From contig NZ_JAQYWQ010000063.1 in NCBI RefSeq assembly GCF_029379315.1, positions 1 to 40,664 on the forward strand: a DNA stretch of 40,664 nucleotides, read 5' to 3'. The first letter of the stretch is position 1. Every line of letters begins with the position of its first letter. The notes below the pieces were generated by a model. That model had not been told where the DNA came from. It made no database searches and worked only from the letters and a program-made list of their open reading frames with translations. The position numbers and the translations under genes were made by a program. This document shows, piece by piece, positions 33,337 through 40,664 of this stretch. This DNA is from Nostoc sp. S13 (lineage in GTDB: Bacteria; Cyanobacteriota; Cyanobacteriia; Cyanobacteriales; Nostocaceae).

Positions 33337-35012
33337 GTTCGCTTATCTGAATTGGTGTCAACGTTAATTAAAGGAAAGCCATAGTCCAAACGGGCATTGA
33401 AACGATTTCCTACTTGGTACTGTAAACCCAAGCCGATGGATGCTAAAGTCCCTGCTGAGTTTGGTGTTTCGACAGTATTATTATTCCAAGCAGTTCCCAA
33501 ATCAAAGAAGGGAATAATAGAAAATTGCTGATTGGATTGTGTCCAAGCTGCTAGATGTAACTCGGTTGAAAATAAAAATGCATTGTCAGTTAAGAAAGTG
33601 GCTTCACGATAACCCCGTACTGAACCTGCACCTCCTGACGTAATTTGTTCGAGTGAGGCCAGAGGTCTATCAGCTAACTGAAGGTCTGCGATCGCAATGA
33701 ATTGGGCAGCGATGCCCAATTTCCTGACCCACCCAGCTTGACCCCGCCAAGCAAAAAAACGACCATCAGGAGCAGAATTGTTGATAGTTGCACCAAAAGC
33801 ACCAATGCCAAAACTAAATTGCGAACGCAGTGAGAAACTTCCTTGATTGCTACGGGAGAGCCATTCCTGCGAGAATCTAATCGCAGAAATGCGGGTTTTT
33901 CCATTAGAATCTGCCCCAGTATTTAAGGGGTAAGGTATATTCAACAAAGATGACTCACTTTCTAAACGACTTGCCGTGAGTTTTAAAGCAAATTCTTGCG
34001 TTGATGTGGCAGTGGCTTTGCTCTCTAGCGGCTGTCGAAAACTCAACTCATAGCCACGAGCATTAGACAAAATATCTAGAGAGTTAAAAGGATTTTCGAT
34101 AATGTTGTCCGAAGAGTTGATGTATGAAAACTCGATTGTACTGTTTTGTGGATTGAGGGGGACAGAGTAACTAGTTGAGAAAGTATTGCTCCCGTCTGTA
34201 TTTCGATAGCCAACACTTAACTTGTCACCGATACCAAGCAAATTAGCATCTTTGATCTCAAAGAGACGCTGAAAACTTCCGGTAGCAGGTGAACGAGAAT
34301 TGTCTAGAGCAGTCTCAATCGTGAATGACTGACGTTCCGTAACTTTGACAGTCAAAATACTTCTGTCTACTGAAGAACCATTATCTAATTGTGCTGATAT
34401 TGATTCGAGCAAAGGATCTTGTCGTAAGAGTCGCAAAGCCTCTAGTAGGTTTTTTTCATTGACTACTTCAACCGTGCTTGGTAATCGCTGACGAATGTAA
34501 TTGTGCAATCGTCCGCCGCCAATAATCTCAATTTTATCGAGCTGCCCTTCTACAACTTGAATGGTAATTACTGCCCCATGAGGATTAATTCCTTGATTTT
34601 CTGCAATCGGCAAAAAAGCCCCAGAAGTGATGTAACCTTTATCCACATAGAATTTTGTAATTGCCTTAGCAACTTGGCGCAAATCATCAAATGTAATTTC
34701 TCTGACCAAATAAGAAGCAACTACCGCTTCTAGTTCTTGGGTTCTAATTACTGTATTACCTTTAAAGACAAAACTCGCCACTTTGATGATTTGCTGATTT
34801 GAAGGCGTATTTTCTCTTATTGGTGGTGCCGAAGGGTATGGTACTGTCGGGTCAAGTCTTTGAGGTAAAGGTCTAGGAACTTTCCAAGGTTCTTGTATAG
34901 TTCGGATTTGGCTTGAAGCTACTGTTTGTGAATGTACTGGATCAATTATCAGCAAGGGGATGAGAAATATAGTTGCTTTCGACAAATGATTTAAGCACTG
35001 GAAATTAGGCAT
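33294..35012 (-). CDS. TpsB outer-membrane transporter (ShlB/FhaC/HecB family)
   Basis: A 572-residue protein. A signal peptide (cleavage near VHS before QTV) is followed by a Pro-rich stretch with PLPQRLDPTVPYPSAP, then POTRA domains (FVFKGNTVIRTQELEAVVAS and ITIQVVEGQLDKIEI), then a 16-strand beta-barrel with the family's VRGY motif (GGAGSVRGYRE) and ending in an aromatic strand (GVLFSINYH). Such proteins export large filamentous-haemagglutinin-like TpsA partners; no TpsA gene is in the window. It is the first gene of a two-gene operon with the CHAT protein. All parts look complete. Confidence 0.88.
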   Translation of the reverse strand: MPNFQCLNHLSKATIFLIPLLIIDPVHSQTVASSQIRTIQEPWKVPRPLPQRLDPTVPYPSAPPIRENTPSNQQIIKVASFVFKGNTVIRTQELEAVVASYLVREITFDDLRQVAKAITKFYVDKGYITSGAFLPIAENQGINPHGAVITIQVVEGQLDKIEIIGGGRLHNYIRQRLPSTVEVVNEKNLLEALRLLRQDPLLESISAQLDNGSSVDRSILTVKVTERQSFTIETALDNSRSPATGSFQRLFEIKDANLLGIGDKLSVGYRNTDGSNTFSTSYSVPLNPQNSTIEFSYINSSDNIIENPFNSLDILSNARGYELSFRQPLESKATATSTQEFALKLTASRLESESSLLNIPYPLNTGADSNGKTRISAIRFSQEWLSRSNQGSFSLRSQFSFGIGAFGATINNSAPDGRFFAWRGQAGWVRKLGIAAQFIAIADLQLADRPLASLEQITSGGAGSVRGYREATFLTDNAFLFSTELHLAAWTQSNQQFSIIPFFDLGTAWNNNTVETPNSAGTLASIGLGLQYQVGNRFNARLDYGFPLINVDTNSDKRTWQENGVLFSINYH

Positions 35013-35060
35013 AGATGAAGATTGTTATTCTCAAAGCAGCTTTGAGTGAATTTGATCGCT

Positions 35061-35103
35061 AAATCCCACAAAAGCAATTATTCTAGTGGCTTTTGTGGGA
35101 TTT
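35061..35103. terminator. Strong hairpin AAATCCCACAAAAGC/GCTTTTGTGGGATTT
   Basis: A perfect 15-base-pair stem (35061-35075 with 35089-35103) with a 13-base loop. It is flanked by A/T runs on both sides as expected of a bidirectional terminator. It lies about 50 bases upstream of the TpsB start and abuts the left end of the transposon. Confidence 0.6.
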
Positions 35104-35161
35104 ATTTAGGGACTTCCAAGGAATAAATTACTCAACAAAAATCAAGAGTCAAAATCTAAAC

Positions 35162-35215
35162 AATAATGATAATCATTATGAGGGGGAAGAGGCGGTTGCC
35201 GTCGGCAACCGCCTC
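35162..35215. repeat. Left subterminal palindromes of the transposon
   Basis: AATAATGATAATCATTATG (35162-35180) resembles a Fur box. A hairpin GAGGCGGTTGCC/GGCAACCGCCTC follows (35189-35200 with 35204-35215, 3-base loop). The same two-part arrangement is found at the right end and at the internal end copy. Confidence 0.75.
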
Positions 35216-35319
35216 AAGCATCCATGAAAAACTTTGCACTCTGTAGGCAGATTCAGATGCATAATGAGAATTATTATTGATTTTTTTTAGTCTCAAGCTT
35301 TTATAAAAATTCACTAAAT

Positions 35320-36548
35320 TTAGGTGGTTTCACAACAAATATCAATAAACCATTTACCTAAATTAGGGAATTTCTCATGTGTCGAATTGGTGAGACGCTC
35401 GATTTGTTGTTCGATGACAGACATCGCTTCTTTAGTCAGCTTCACTCCAGTCTCATAAGTTTGACTTACTAACTTAACGACAGGGTGTTTCCCTTTCCAT
35501 GTCATATTTTGAGCAAAGTTTAAAGCTGTTTCAACTTCATCTAGAATACTGCCATTCCAAGATTTTTCTAAAATACCCCATGTTCGCTCAATCGGATTAT
35601 ATTTGCTGTGATATGGGGGATAGTAAGCTAAACGTATATTTAATTTATATTCATGAGCAAATTCTACTATACGTTTCATAAACTGGGTGCGTCGTGAATT
35701 ATTTTCTCCACCATTATCTTGGTTAAAGATAAGTGTTTTGATATCTGGAAATCGCCAACTCTCACTTTTCCAAAAATCCGCTAACACATCAACAATAAAA
35801 TCACTTGTCACTTTGGACTCTGTAAAGTATAAAAATAGTTCATCTAACTCTGGAAGAAAGATGCCATAAGGAGCTATGGTTGTTTTTGAATTATAATCAT
35901 GGTCGTCAGTTTTAATGGTCAGTCGGTTTCTACCACCTCGATCAAAGGAGCCAATATTAATACGAGCTTTCGCATCAAGACTGAGACGTAAAACGCTCTT
36001 ATCATCTGTAGCTGATTGATTGACTATTGCTAGCCGCTCAAAGATTGCGTCAGTTTCCGGGATTTTTTTTGAGGTAAAACTTTAGCTACCCGTTTCAGCC
36101 GATAACCTAAATAATTCAATTTGATGCGAATTGTTTCTTCGGTCGGTAACTGTTGATCATTATAACCGAATTTTTCAATTAATAGCTTTCTTACTTGGCT
36201 TGCAGTTAGGCGCGTATACAGTCTCTGGCTCTTAAAACTGGGGTCGGTTTGACTTTGGGAATCCACTAACTTTTTAATATCTTCTAACAGACTTGGTAAA
36301 TGTTCCTCTGCCTTATAACGCCCCTTCGCGCTCATATTATCTACACAAGTAATCCCATTAGTTAATTCTTTAATCCCTTTACGAATAGTATTTCTATCCC
36401 ACTCCAACTCCTCTTGAGCTAGTAGTTGTCCACCATAACCTAATCCGAGTACAGTTTGGGCTTGAAAACGCCGTCTTGCTGCACCCTTTAATTGAGTTGC
36501 TGTTTCTTTGAGAAGATTTTTCAATGAATCAGTTAATTGTATCAACAC
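35320..36548 (-). CDS. ISAzo13-family transposase, -1 frameshift on A8
   Basis: The N-terminal part (36548 to TAG at 36030; 172 residues) has a helix-turn-helix-like region and the ISAzo13 phrase LYTRLTASQVRKLLIEKFGY. At an A8 run (36070-36063) a -1 shift changes frame to IPETDAIFERLAIVNQSATD and runs open to 35320. The result is about 409 residues with a DDE core: D in LRLSLDAKARINIG, D in FNQDNGGENN, and E in YHSKYNPIERTWGILEKSW. Nothing else breaks the frame, so programmed frameshifting or slippage is more likely than decay. Without the shift the C-terminal part exists only as a separate 163-residue frame from GTG 35811. Confidence 0.8.
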
Positions 36549-36594
36549 TCTTATACACCCAAAAATTTGAATCTAAGTTAAATTTACTACAACT

Positions 36595-36692
36595 AGGGGA
36601 GGGAAGGAGTAGCCAATGGCTGTTCCTTCCCTCCCCTTTTCAGAATGATTATCATTCTATTCGTTGCTGATTTTATTTTTTGGAAGTCTCCT
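36595..36692. repeat. Internal degenerate copy of the transposon right end
   Basis: A hairpin (AGGGGAGGGAAGGA at 36595-36608 with its complement at 36624-36637, inner AGCC/GGCT), the palindrome AGAATGATTATCATTCT (36642-36658) and a diverged terminal repeat TTTATTTTTTGGAAGTCTCC (36672-36691). Its upstream flank (ACACCCAAAAATT...AAATTTACTACAA) matches 37955-37992 before the outer right end. It separates the transposase from the SDR passenger. Confidence 0.75.
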
Positions 36693-36734
36693 ATGTCGAA
36701 GTTCCCCTTCCAGGTATGCATGCCAAACCTCTGC

Positions 36735-37790
36735 TTAAGGAATGATTTTCATTACTCGCATTTTATCAAACGTCGCCAGCATATGATCGACGCTATCAAG
36801 ATTCATTGCATGAAACCCGAAGCGCCGTGCTTTGTTGACATCGAAGAACGCATCATGCTCGTTCTTGAAAATAAAATCGCCAAACGGCCATTGCACCAGC
36901 TTGGCCAGCGTATGGGGCTGCAACCCATGCTTCTTCACCATGCTAGCCCATAGAGGTTCTTTATCAGCCATATATTCGGCCAGTGAGAAAGTAAGAGGTT
37001 CGGCAATTTCCACATTGAAATAGCCTGCAATTTTAGGCCAGGCTTCGCTAAAGCGGAACACGTCGCCATTGGTGATGTTGAAAATCTCACTTCCTGTTTT
37101 GTCATGAAGCGCTGCCCATTCCATGCCTTGCGCCAGAATGTCTGCGCCCGTGATGTTTACGACGGCGTTATAAGCCGCAAGGGTGCTTGGGAAGCGGAAG
37201 GCAACGCCCAGTTCCCTACAGAAGCTGGCATAGACGGCAATGATGGTTGCGAGGTTCATGGGATTGCCAACCGCGAAACCAATCACAATATCAGGACGCA
37301 ATGCGGTAAAACTCCATGCCTTGCCTACCGATTTATTCCGCAAATAATCTTCCTGGTCGTAATAGAAATTGGGTGGGAAATGGCGTGGATCGTTTTCGCG
37401 CGCCGGGGTTTTATAGCGTCCGAGATGCGCTCCATAGGCTTTGCCGCCCTGAATGAAGCTAACATGCTTAAGCCCAGTGGCGATTGGCTCAAGCCCGTCG
37501 ATCAAATTTTTCAGTAAGGCTAAATTGGCTGAGGTTTGCTCGGCTAGTGTCTTACGTTCAATATAGGCGGCGAAGAACACATGAGTTACGCCCTTGAGCG
37601 CAGTTTCATGTTTTGAAATTCCCGTGGGATCGGTGAGATCAAGCTGAATAACGTATGCGGTCGTTTCGTAATCCAGCGATGAGCGTGATGTGGCAATGAC
37701 ATCCCATCGATTCGAGTTTTCCAGATAATGAACGATATTGCCGCCGACGATGCCATTCCCGCCCACAACAAGTGCGGTGTTCTTGCTCAT
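36735..37790 (-). CDS. SDR oxidoreductase, PRISE (progesterone 5-beta-reductase-like) type
   Basis: A 351-residue protein with AAAGGAT upstream of ATG 37790. The Rossmann nucleotide-binding motif GGNGIVGG lies at residues 8-15, then a CATSRS-like segment (VIATSRSS) that sets cofactor choice. PRISE landmarks follow: HVSFIQGGKAYG, a PxxENDPRHFPPNFYYDQED segment holding the family tyrosine, and ALRPDIVIGFAVGNPMNL. PRISE enzymes reduce activated C=C bonds of enones with NADPH. Base composition is clearly richer in G+C than all neighbours, and it lies between two copies of the transposon right end, so it was probably acquired from another bacterial group. Confidence 0.8.
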   Translation of the reverse strand: MSKNTALVVGGNGIVGGNIVHYLENSNRWDVIATSRSSLDYETTAYVIQLDLTDPTGISKHETALKGVTHVFFAAYIERKTLAEQTSANLALLKNLIDGLEPIATGLKHVSFIQGGKAYGAHLGRYKTPARENDPRHFPPNFYYDQEDYLRNKSVGKAWSFTALRPDIVIGFAVGNPMNLATIIAVYASFCRELGVAFRFPSTLAAYNAVVNITGADILAQGMEWAALHDKTGSEIFNITNGDVFRFSEAWPKIAGYFNVEIAEPLTFSLAEYMADKEPLWASMVKKHGLQPHTLAKLVQWPFGDFIFKNEHDAFFDVNKARRFGFHAMNLDSVDHMLATFDKMRVMKIIP

Positions 37791-37994
37791 TTTGTAATCC
37801 TTTGTTCATAAGCGATAATGTGCTGCCATTGTTCACAAAGCCCGAGCTATAAAACCGCTCGCAGACTTTTTCACATTCACTCACAAGCAGCGCCAATTAG
37901 ATGGCTGTTTTTATTATATATTTACCGTATCAAGTCAAGAGAACAACACTTCCAACACCCAAAAATTCCACTCAAAATTGAATTTACTACAAAA

Positions 37995-38057
37995 GGGGGG
38001 AAGGAGAAGCAGCCGACGGCTGCTTCTCCTTCCCCCCATCAGAATGATTATCATTCT
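37995..38057. repeat. Right subterminal hairpin and palindrome of the transposon
   Basis: A perfect 20-base-pair stem (37995-38014 with 38018-38037, loop GAC) starting GGGGGGAAGGAGAAGCAGCC. It is followed by the palindrome AGAATGATTATCATTCT at 38041-38057, then the 19-base terminal repeat at 38071-38089. Confidence 0.8.
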
Positions 38058-38230
38058 TTTGTTTGGTGATTTTATTCCTTGGAAGTCCCTTATTCAAGGA
38101 ATTGGGTTAATCAATTGTATACAGCGCTTCCTGCTGTTATGAAGTACAGTTTCTACCTCTCCACATTCCCTATTTTTCGACCCTTTCAGCACTAAACACG
38201 TACCTCACAATAGCGGAAACTGCTGTATAT

Positions 38231-38452
38231 GTCAATCATGAGATTGGAAAGTTTTGGGTAGTTGATTATCGTATTTATGACCCAGACAGAGATGGAAAAA
38301 CAAAGATAGTTCATGTGATAGAGATGCTGCAAAACCTTGTGTATCATAAGGCTTTACCATTTCAAGCTGTCTTGATGGACACTTGGTATGCAACAAATAA
38401 ATTGATGTTATATATTGATAGTTTACTTGAGTTTGGACTAATTGGCATTTAG
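38231..38452 (+). pseudogene. IS701/IS4-like transposase fragment
   Basis: A 73-codon stretch encoding VNHEIGKFWVVDYRIYDPDR, then DGKTKIVHVIEMLQNLVYHK, then a MDTWYATNKLMLYIDSL segment. This is the middle of an IS701/IS4-type DDE transposase ('DyRiYdpd.DGk.K..hv..ML.......lpF..vLMDtWYat..lml.i'), with the second acidic residue in MDTWYA. There is no start codon or ribosome site, and it stops at TAG 38450. The N-terminal and C-terminal parts are missing. The frame stays open upstream to about 38143 but without clear similarity. Confidence 0.7.
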
Positions 38453-38536
38453 CAGCAATGAATAGAAAGCAAGAAAAAGTTACCTAACTTCTTTTAGAGG
38501 CTGAGTTAAGTTGAATCTTTGAAAAAGAAGCAGAAA

Positions 38537-40048
38537 CTAAGCAGCAGTTAGATCAGCGTTCTTAAGTGATTCTTCGGTTTTAGGTTTTTTAGATGAGTGT
38601 TTTTTGACAGTGGGATAACGGGGACGTTGAGGTGGCTGATGCCCTTGGGCACGCCCAGGTGATTTACCGCGAGTTTTCGGGGGTTGAGCAGGAGTGCCAA
38701 TAGTGGCTAAAATTAGAGGAAAGGCTTGTGCTACACGTCCTGGAGAGAGTTTATCCTGAGTCGATTGCCAGGGCAAGGGGGAATCAATACAGGCAACTCT
38801 TGCGAACCAGAGTTGCCAAGTTAGCAGGGGCTTTACTGTCACTCCATCGCTCTGCCGCCCGAGTAGAACTCAATTGAGGCTGTGTCCAATATAACCTCTG
38901 CTTGGCAAATCGATACCAATGCTCTAGAGCAAAGCGGCGTAGGTATTTTTGCCAGAGATTCTCTAATGGAGGCATTGTCTGACCCAACCAAGCTAGCCAT
39001 AAGGGTTGGAACTTACGATTGCGTCCAACTGGTTGGATAACCTCGACGCGAATGATTTCCATTGCCCGGTTTGGGGATTGAAGAAAATGAAACCCACTCC
39101 AGCGCATTACTTTAACTCGACCAACTTGCGGGTCTTCAACTTCTAGAGTTTCAGTTACCTCTGGCCAAGTTTGGGGGTCATTGAGCTTAAATTTATGACC
39201 ATGCTTACAAGGTGCGCCTCGTCCTTTGTAAGTACCGGGTGTACCCCATACACATCGGTTAGATGCTAAACGCAACAACAGGTCTGCGTTAATCTCCTCC
39301 GTGGCCTGGACAAATTTGGCAAAGACAAGTGCCTCGGTCATAAGCGGCAAGTGGTCTTTTTCCTAACTCACGGGTTACAAGTTTTAATTGGAATGCGGCT
39401 TTACTTGTGGGCGTTTCAAAGCTGGTTATCCGTTCATGTTTCAACGGCAATGCCCAACTCCCATCCGCCTCTGGTATCCAGGCTAATGTACTGTAACGAA
39501 TGGCACTAAGAAAAGGGAAAATCGTTGAGGCAGCAGGGGTGCAGAGGAGCAGAGGAGCAGGGGAGAAAGAAGAAGTTTTAAGCTTGCGTTCGGATATTTA
39601 TAAATTCCCCTCTGCGCCCCTGCACCCCTGCTCCTCTGCAATCCTTACGCTGTATACCCTTCAGCTTAACTTAGTGCCATTCTGTACTGTAACTTTGTCC
39701 GATCCTTATGCTTCCCCCTCTATTTCCATAAAAAGTTCTTTCTTTTAGTGTCTTCGCTTCTGGTCGTGCCCAAAAGCTATGATCTCCTGCTAGAAATGGC
39801 TGTTCATCTGTCGCTACCTCTTGTACCAGTAGCTTCATCAGCAACATTTTCGGTAGACGACTATCATGCAGTGCTGCATAAATACTTGACCATTGCCGCC
39901 GAAATACTGGGCTTTGTGACAAGCTTACAAATGATGGGATGCTCGGACTTGTCAATACTGCATCCATCAATTCAAATACTGCATCTTTGGCCTTCCCCAA
40001 ACAATCATAGACAGCTTGGCGGAATTTTTCTAGTTGTGTCAGGATCAT
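38537..40048 (-). pseudogene. Transposase pseudogene, broken by two frameshifts and a MITE
   Basis: The natural start is ATG 40048 (MILTQLEKFRQAVYDCLGKA). The protein runs to GQSYST at 39683, where a MITE inserts EWH and a stop. Beyond it the frame resumes as LAWIPEADGSWALPLKHERI down to GKRPLAAYD (about 39334). A one-base shift is then needed to enter the 39350-38784 frame (FVQATEEINADLLLRLASNR ... PLWLAWLGQTMPPLENLWQK). A second one-base shift near 38842 is needed for the C-terminus (KPLLTWQLWFARVACIDSPL ... NADLTAA, stop at 38537). The intact protein would be about 440 residues. It matches a putative transposase family common in Nostoc. It cannot be active now. Confidence 0.75.
39498..39682. 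mobile_element. 185-bp MITE inserted in the transposase
   Basis: Perfect 13-base terminal inverted repeats GAATGGCACTAAG (39498-39510) and CTTAGTGCCATTC (39670-39682), flanked by an 11-base direct repeat TGTACTGTAAC (39487-39497 and 39683-39693). Removing the element and one repeat copy restores the host reading frame exactly (SYST-LAWIPE). The interior has no gene; it holds an inverted pair GCAGGGGTGCAG (39533-39544) and CTGCACCCCTGC (39620-39631) within GGAGCAGAGG-type runs. Confidence 0.85.
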
Positions 40049-40664
40049 CGCGTCAATAAAGACGCGCATTAAGATAAAGATTAATGTTGCCACTGCTAGT
40101 TGTTGTAGACAAGCTAGCGATCGCGTTGCATCCGTTGAGAAAAATAAATCGCCCAGGAATGTTGATGGTGTAAACTGAAACCCAGTTGCCAAAGCCATTA
40201 ATGCGACAGCAAGCACTCCAATAAATTTCCAATTCTTACTGTGGTGATTTGATTCAACAGGAGATTTGTCACGCCACACTTGGGCCAAAGCTCCCGGTAT
40301 TGCCAAACCAACAATTAGAATCACACCGAAAAATATCAGGCTTGAACTGTTAATTGGTAATTGTTTTGCCAAGCCAAATGTCACAATCAGTGCAGCTGGA
40401 GCGATGATTGATAACGTCCTTGATAAGATAGCCGAGGGATAAAGATTACCGCCCCAGAGTACTGATAAAACTGGGGAAGTAAGGGCGGGTGGAACCATCC
40501 AAAAAAGCACCCACATAACTTTGTACAAATCTCCTGGATTTTGATACAAGATTCCAGAAAATATTAAAAGTAGCCCAACTACCCATCTCACCAACATCCA
40601 GGCATAGACTATAGGACTCCTATTTGATTTCTGAACAAGACTAAGAGAGAATACGGAGAGGTTT
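40049..40664 (-). CDS. Membrane protein, truncated by transposase insertion; runs off right edge
   Basis: A hydrophobic protein with about five to six membrane spans (for example WVVGLLLIFSGILY, VMWVLFWMVPPALTSPVLSV, SLIFFGVILIVGLAIPGAL, FIGVLAVALMALATGF, LQQLAVATLIFILMRVF). An ATG lies at 40597, but the frame stays open to the window edge, so the true start may lie outside. At the other end it runs in frame into the transposase. The junction lies near a small hairpin CGCGTC/GACGCG (40049-40066). No family is recognised. It is probably the N-terminal remainder of a chromosomal or plasmid gene hit by the insertion. Confidence 0.5.

Larger units (their letters stand above)
35109..38089. mobile_element. 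ISAzo13-type transposon carrying an SDR passenger gene
   Basis: A 2981-base unit with perfect 19-base inverted ends: GGGACTTCCAAGGAATAAA at 35109-35127 and its complement at 38071-38089. Both are directly flanked by TTA (35106-35108 and 38090-38092), a plausible 3-base target duplication. Inside are an ISAzo13-type transposase (minus), an internal degenerate copy of the right end (about 36541-36692), and an SDR oxidoreductase gene (minus). Each end also has a long perfect hairpin and an ATGATAATCAT palindrome. The outer ends match each other better than the internal one, so the whole unit probably last moved together. Confidence 0.75.

Noticed and set aside
37104..37517. 137-codon plus-strand frame opposite the SDR gene
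   Set aside because: The opposite frame has all SDR landmarks; long shadow frames are expected in this GC-richer segment.

Overview
The window reads as part of a plasmid, or integrated plasmid-like element, from a filamentous heterocyst-forming cyanobacterium (Nostoc/Anabaena type). Pointers to that host are many GCGATCGC (HIP1) octamers, seven-base tandem repeats (GCGAATT, CAGGAGT, AGTTATC types), the interspersed repeat GCCCGCCGCAGGCATCG, and protein families characteristic of cyanobacterial plasmids: a CyRepA1-type replication protein, a second DUF3854 protein, an ISAzo13 transposase, and the STAND/kinase/CHAT signalling types. No tRNA, rRNA or CRISPR array was found.

Layout. (1) 381-10941, plus strand: one long conjugation operon with VirB6-, VirB8-, VirB10- and VirB9-like type IV secretion parts, an exported protein of unknown function, a VirD4/TraG coupling protein, a very small divergent relaxase-like protein, an acidic protein, and an 802-residue DUF3854 (TOPRIM-like) protein. 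Several genes overlap or abut, which suggests translational coupling. VirB4 and VirB11 are not present and would have to lie to the left. (2) 10866-14152, minus strand: a converging block with two P-loop ATPases (one ParA-type), a small membrane-anchored protein and a Bro-N domain protein. (3) 14843-18837: accessory genes, namely a lipoprotein, a protein with two tandem copies of a small C-terminal repeat domain, a VapB/VapC-type toxin-antitoxin pair, a relic of a helicase/phospholipase-D type gene, and a DNA-binding protein. (4) 19747-26217: the replication and maintenance core, with a tyrosine recombinase, the 1268-residue CyRepA1-like initiator, and a coiled-coil DNA-binding/partition-like protein. 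The rep leader carries direct repeats and a compact three-way-junction structure.

(5) 27360-35012: a signalling/secretion cluster with a STAND ATPase, a four-cysteine Ser/Thr kinase with TPRs, an exported TPR protein, a CHAT protease and a TpsB (ShlB/FhaC) outer-membrane transporter. The CHAT gene has an in-frame TGA 46 codons before its natural end. (6) 35109-38089: an ISAzo13-type transposon with perfect 19-bp inverted ends and a TTA target duplication. Its transposase needs a -1 frameshift on an A8 run, and it carries a GC-richer SDR oxidoreductase of the progesterone-5-beta-reductase type as passenger. An internal copy of the right end lies between transposase and passenger. (7) 38231-40664: transposase debris. 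One transposase is broken by two frameshifts and by a 185-bp MITE with 13-bp terminal repeats and an 11-bp target duplication. It sits in frame at the end of a truncated membrane-protein gene that runs off the right edge.

All family calls come from reading motifs by eye; no database search was run.
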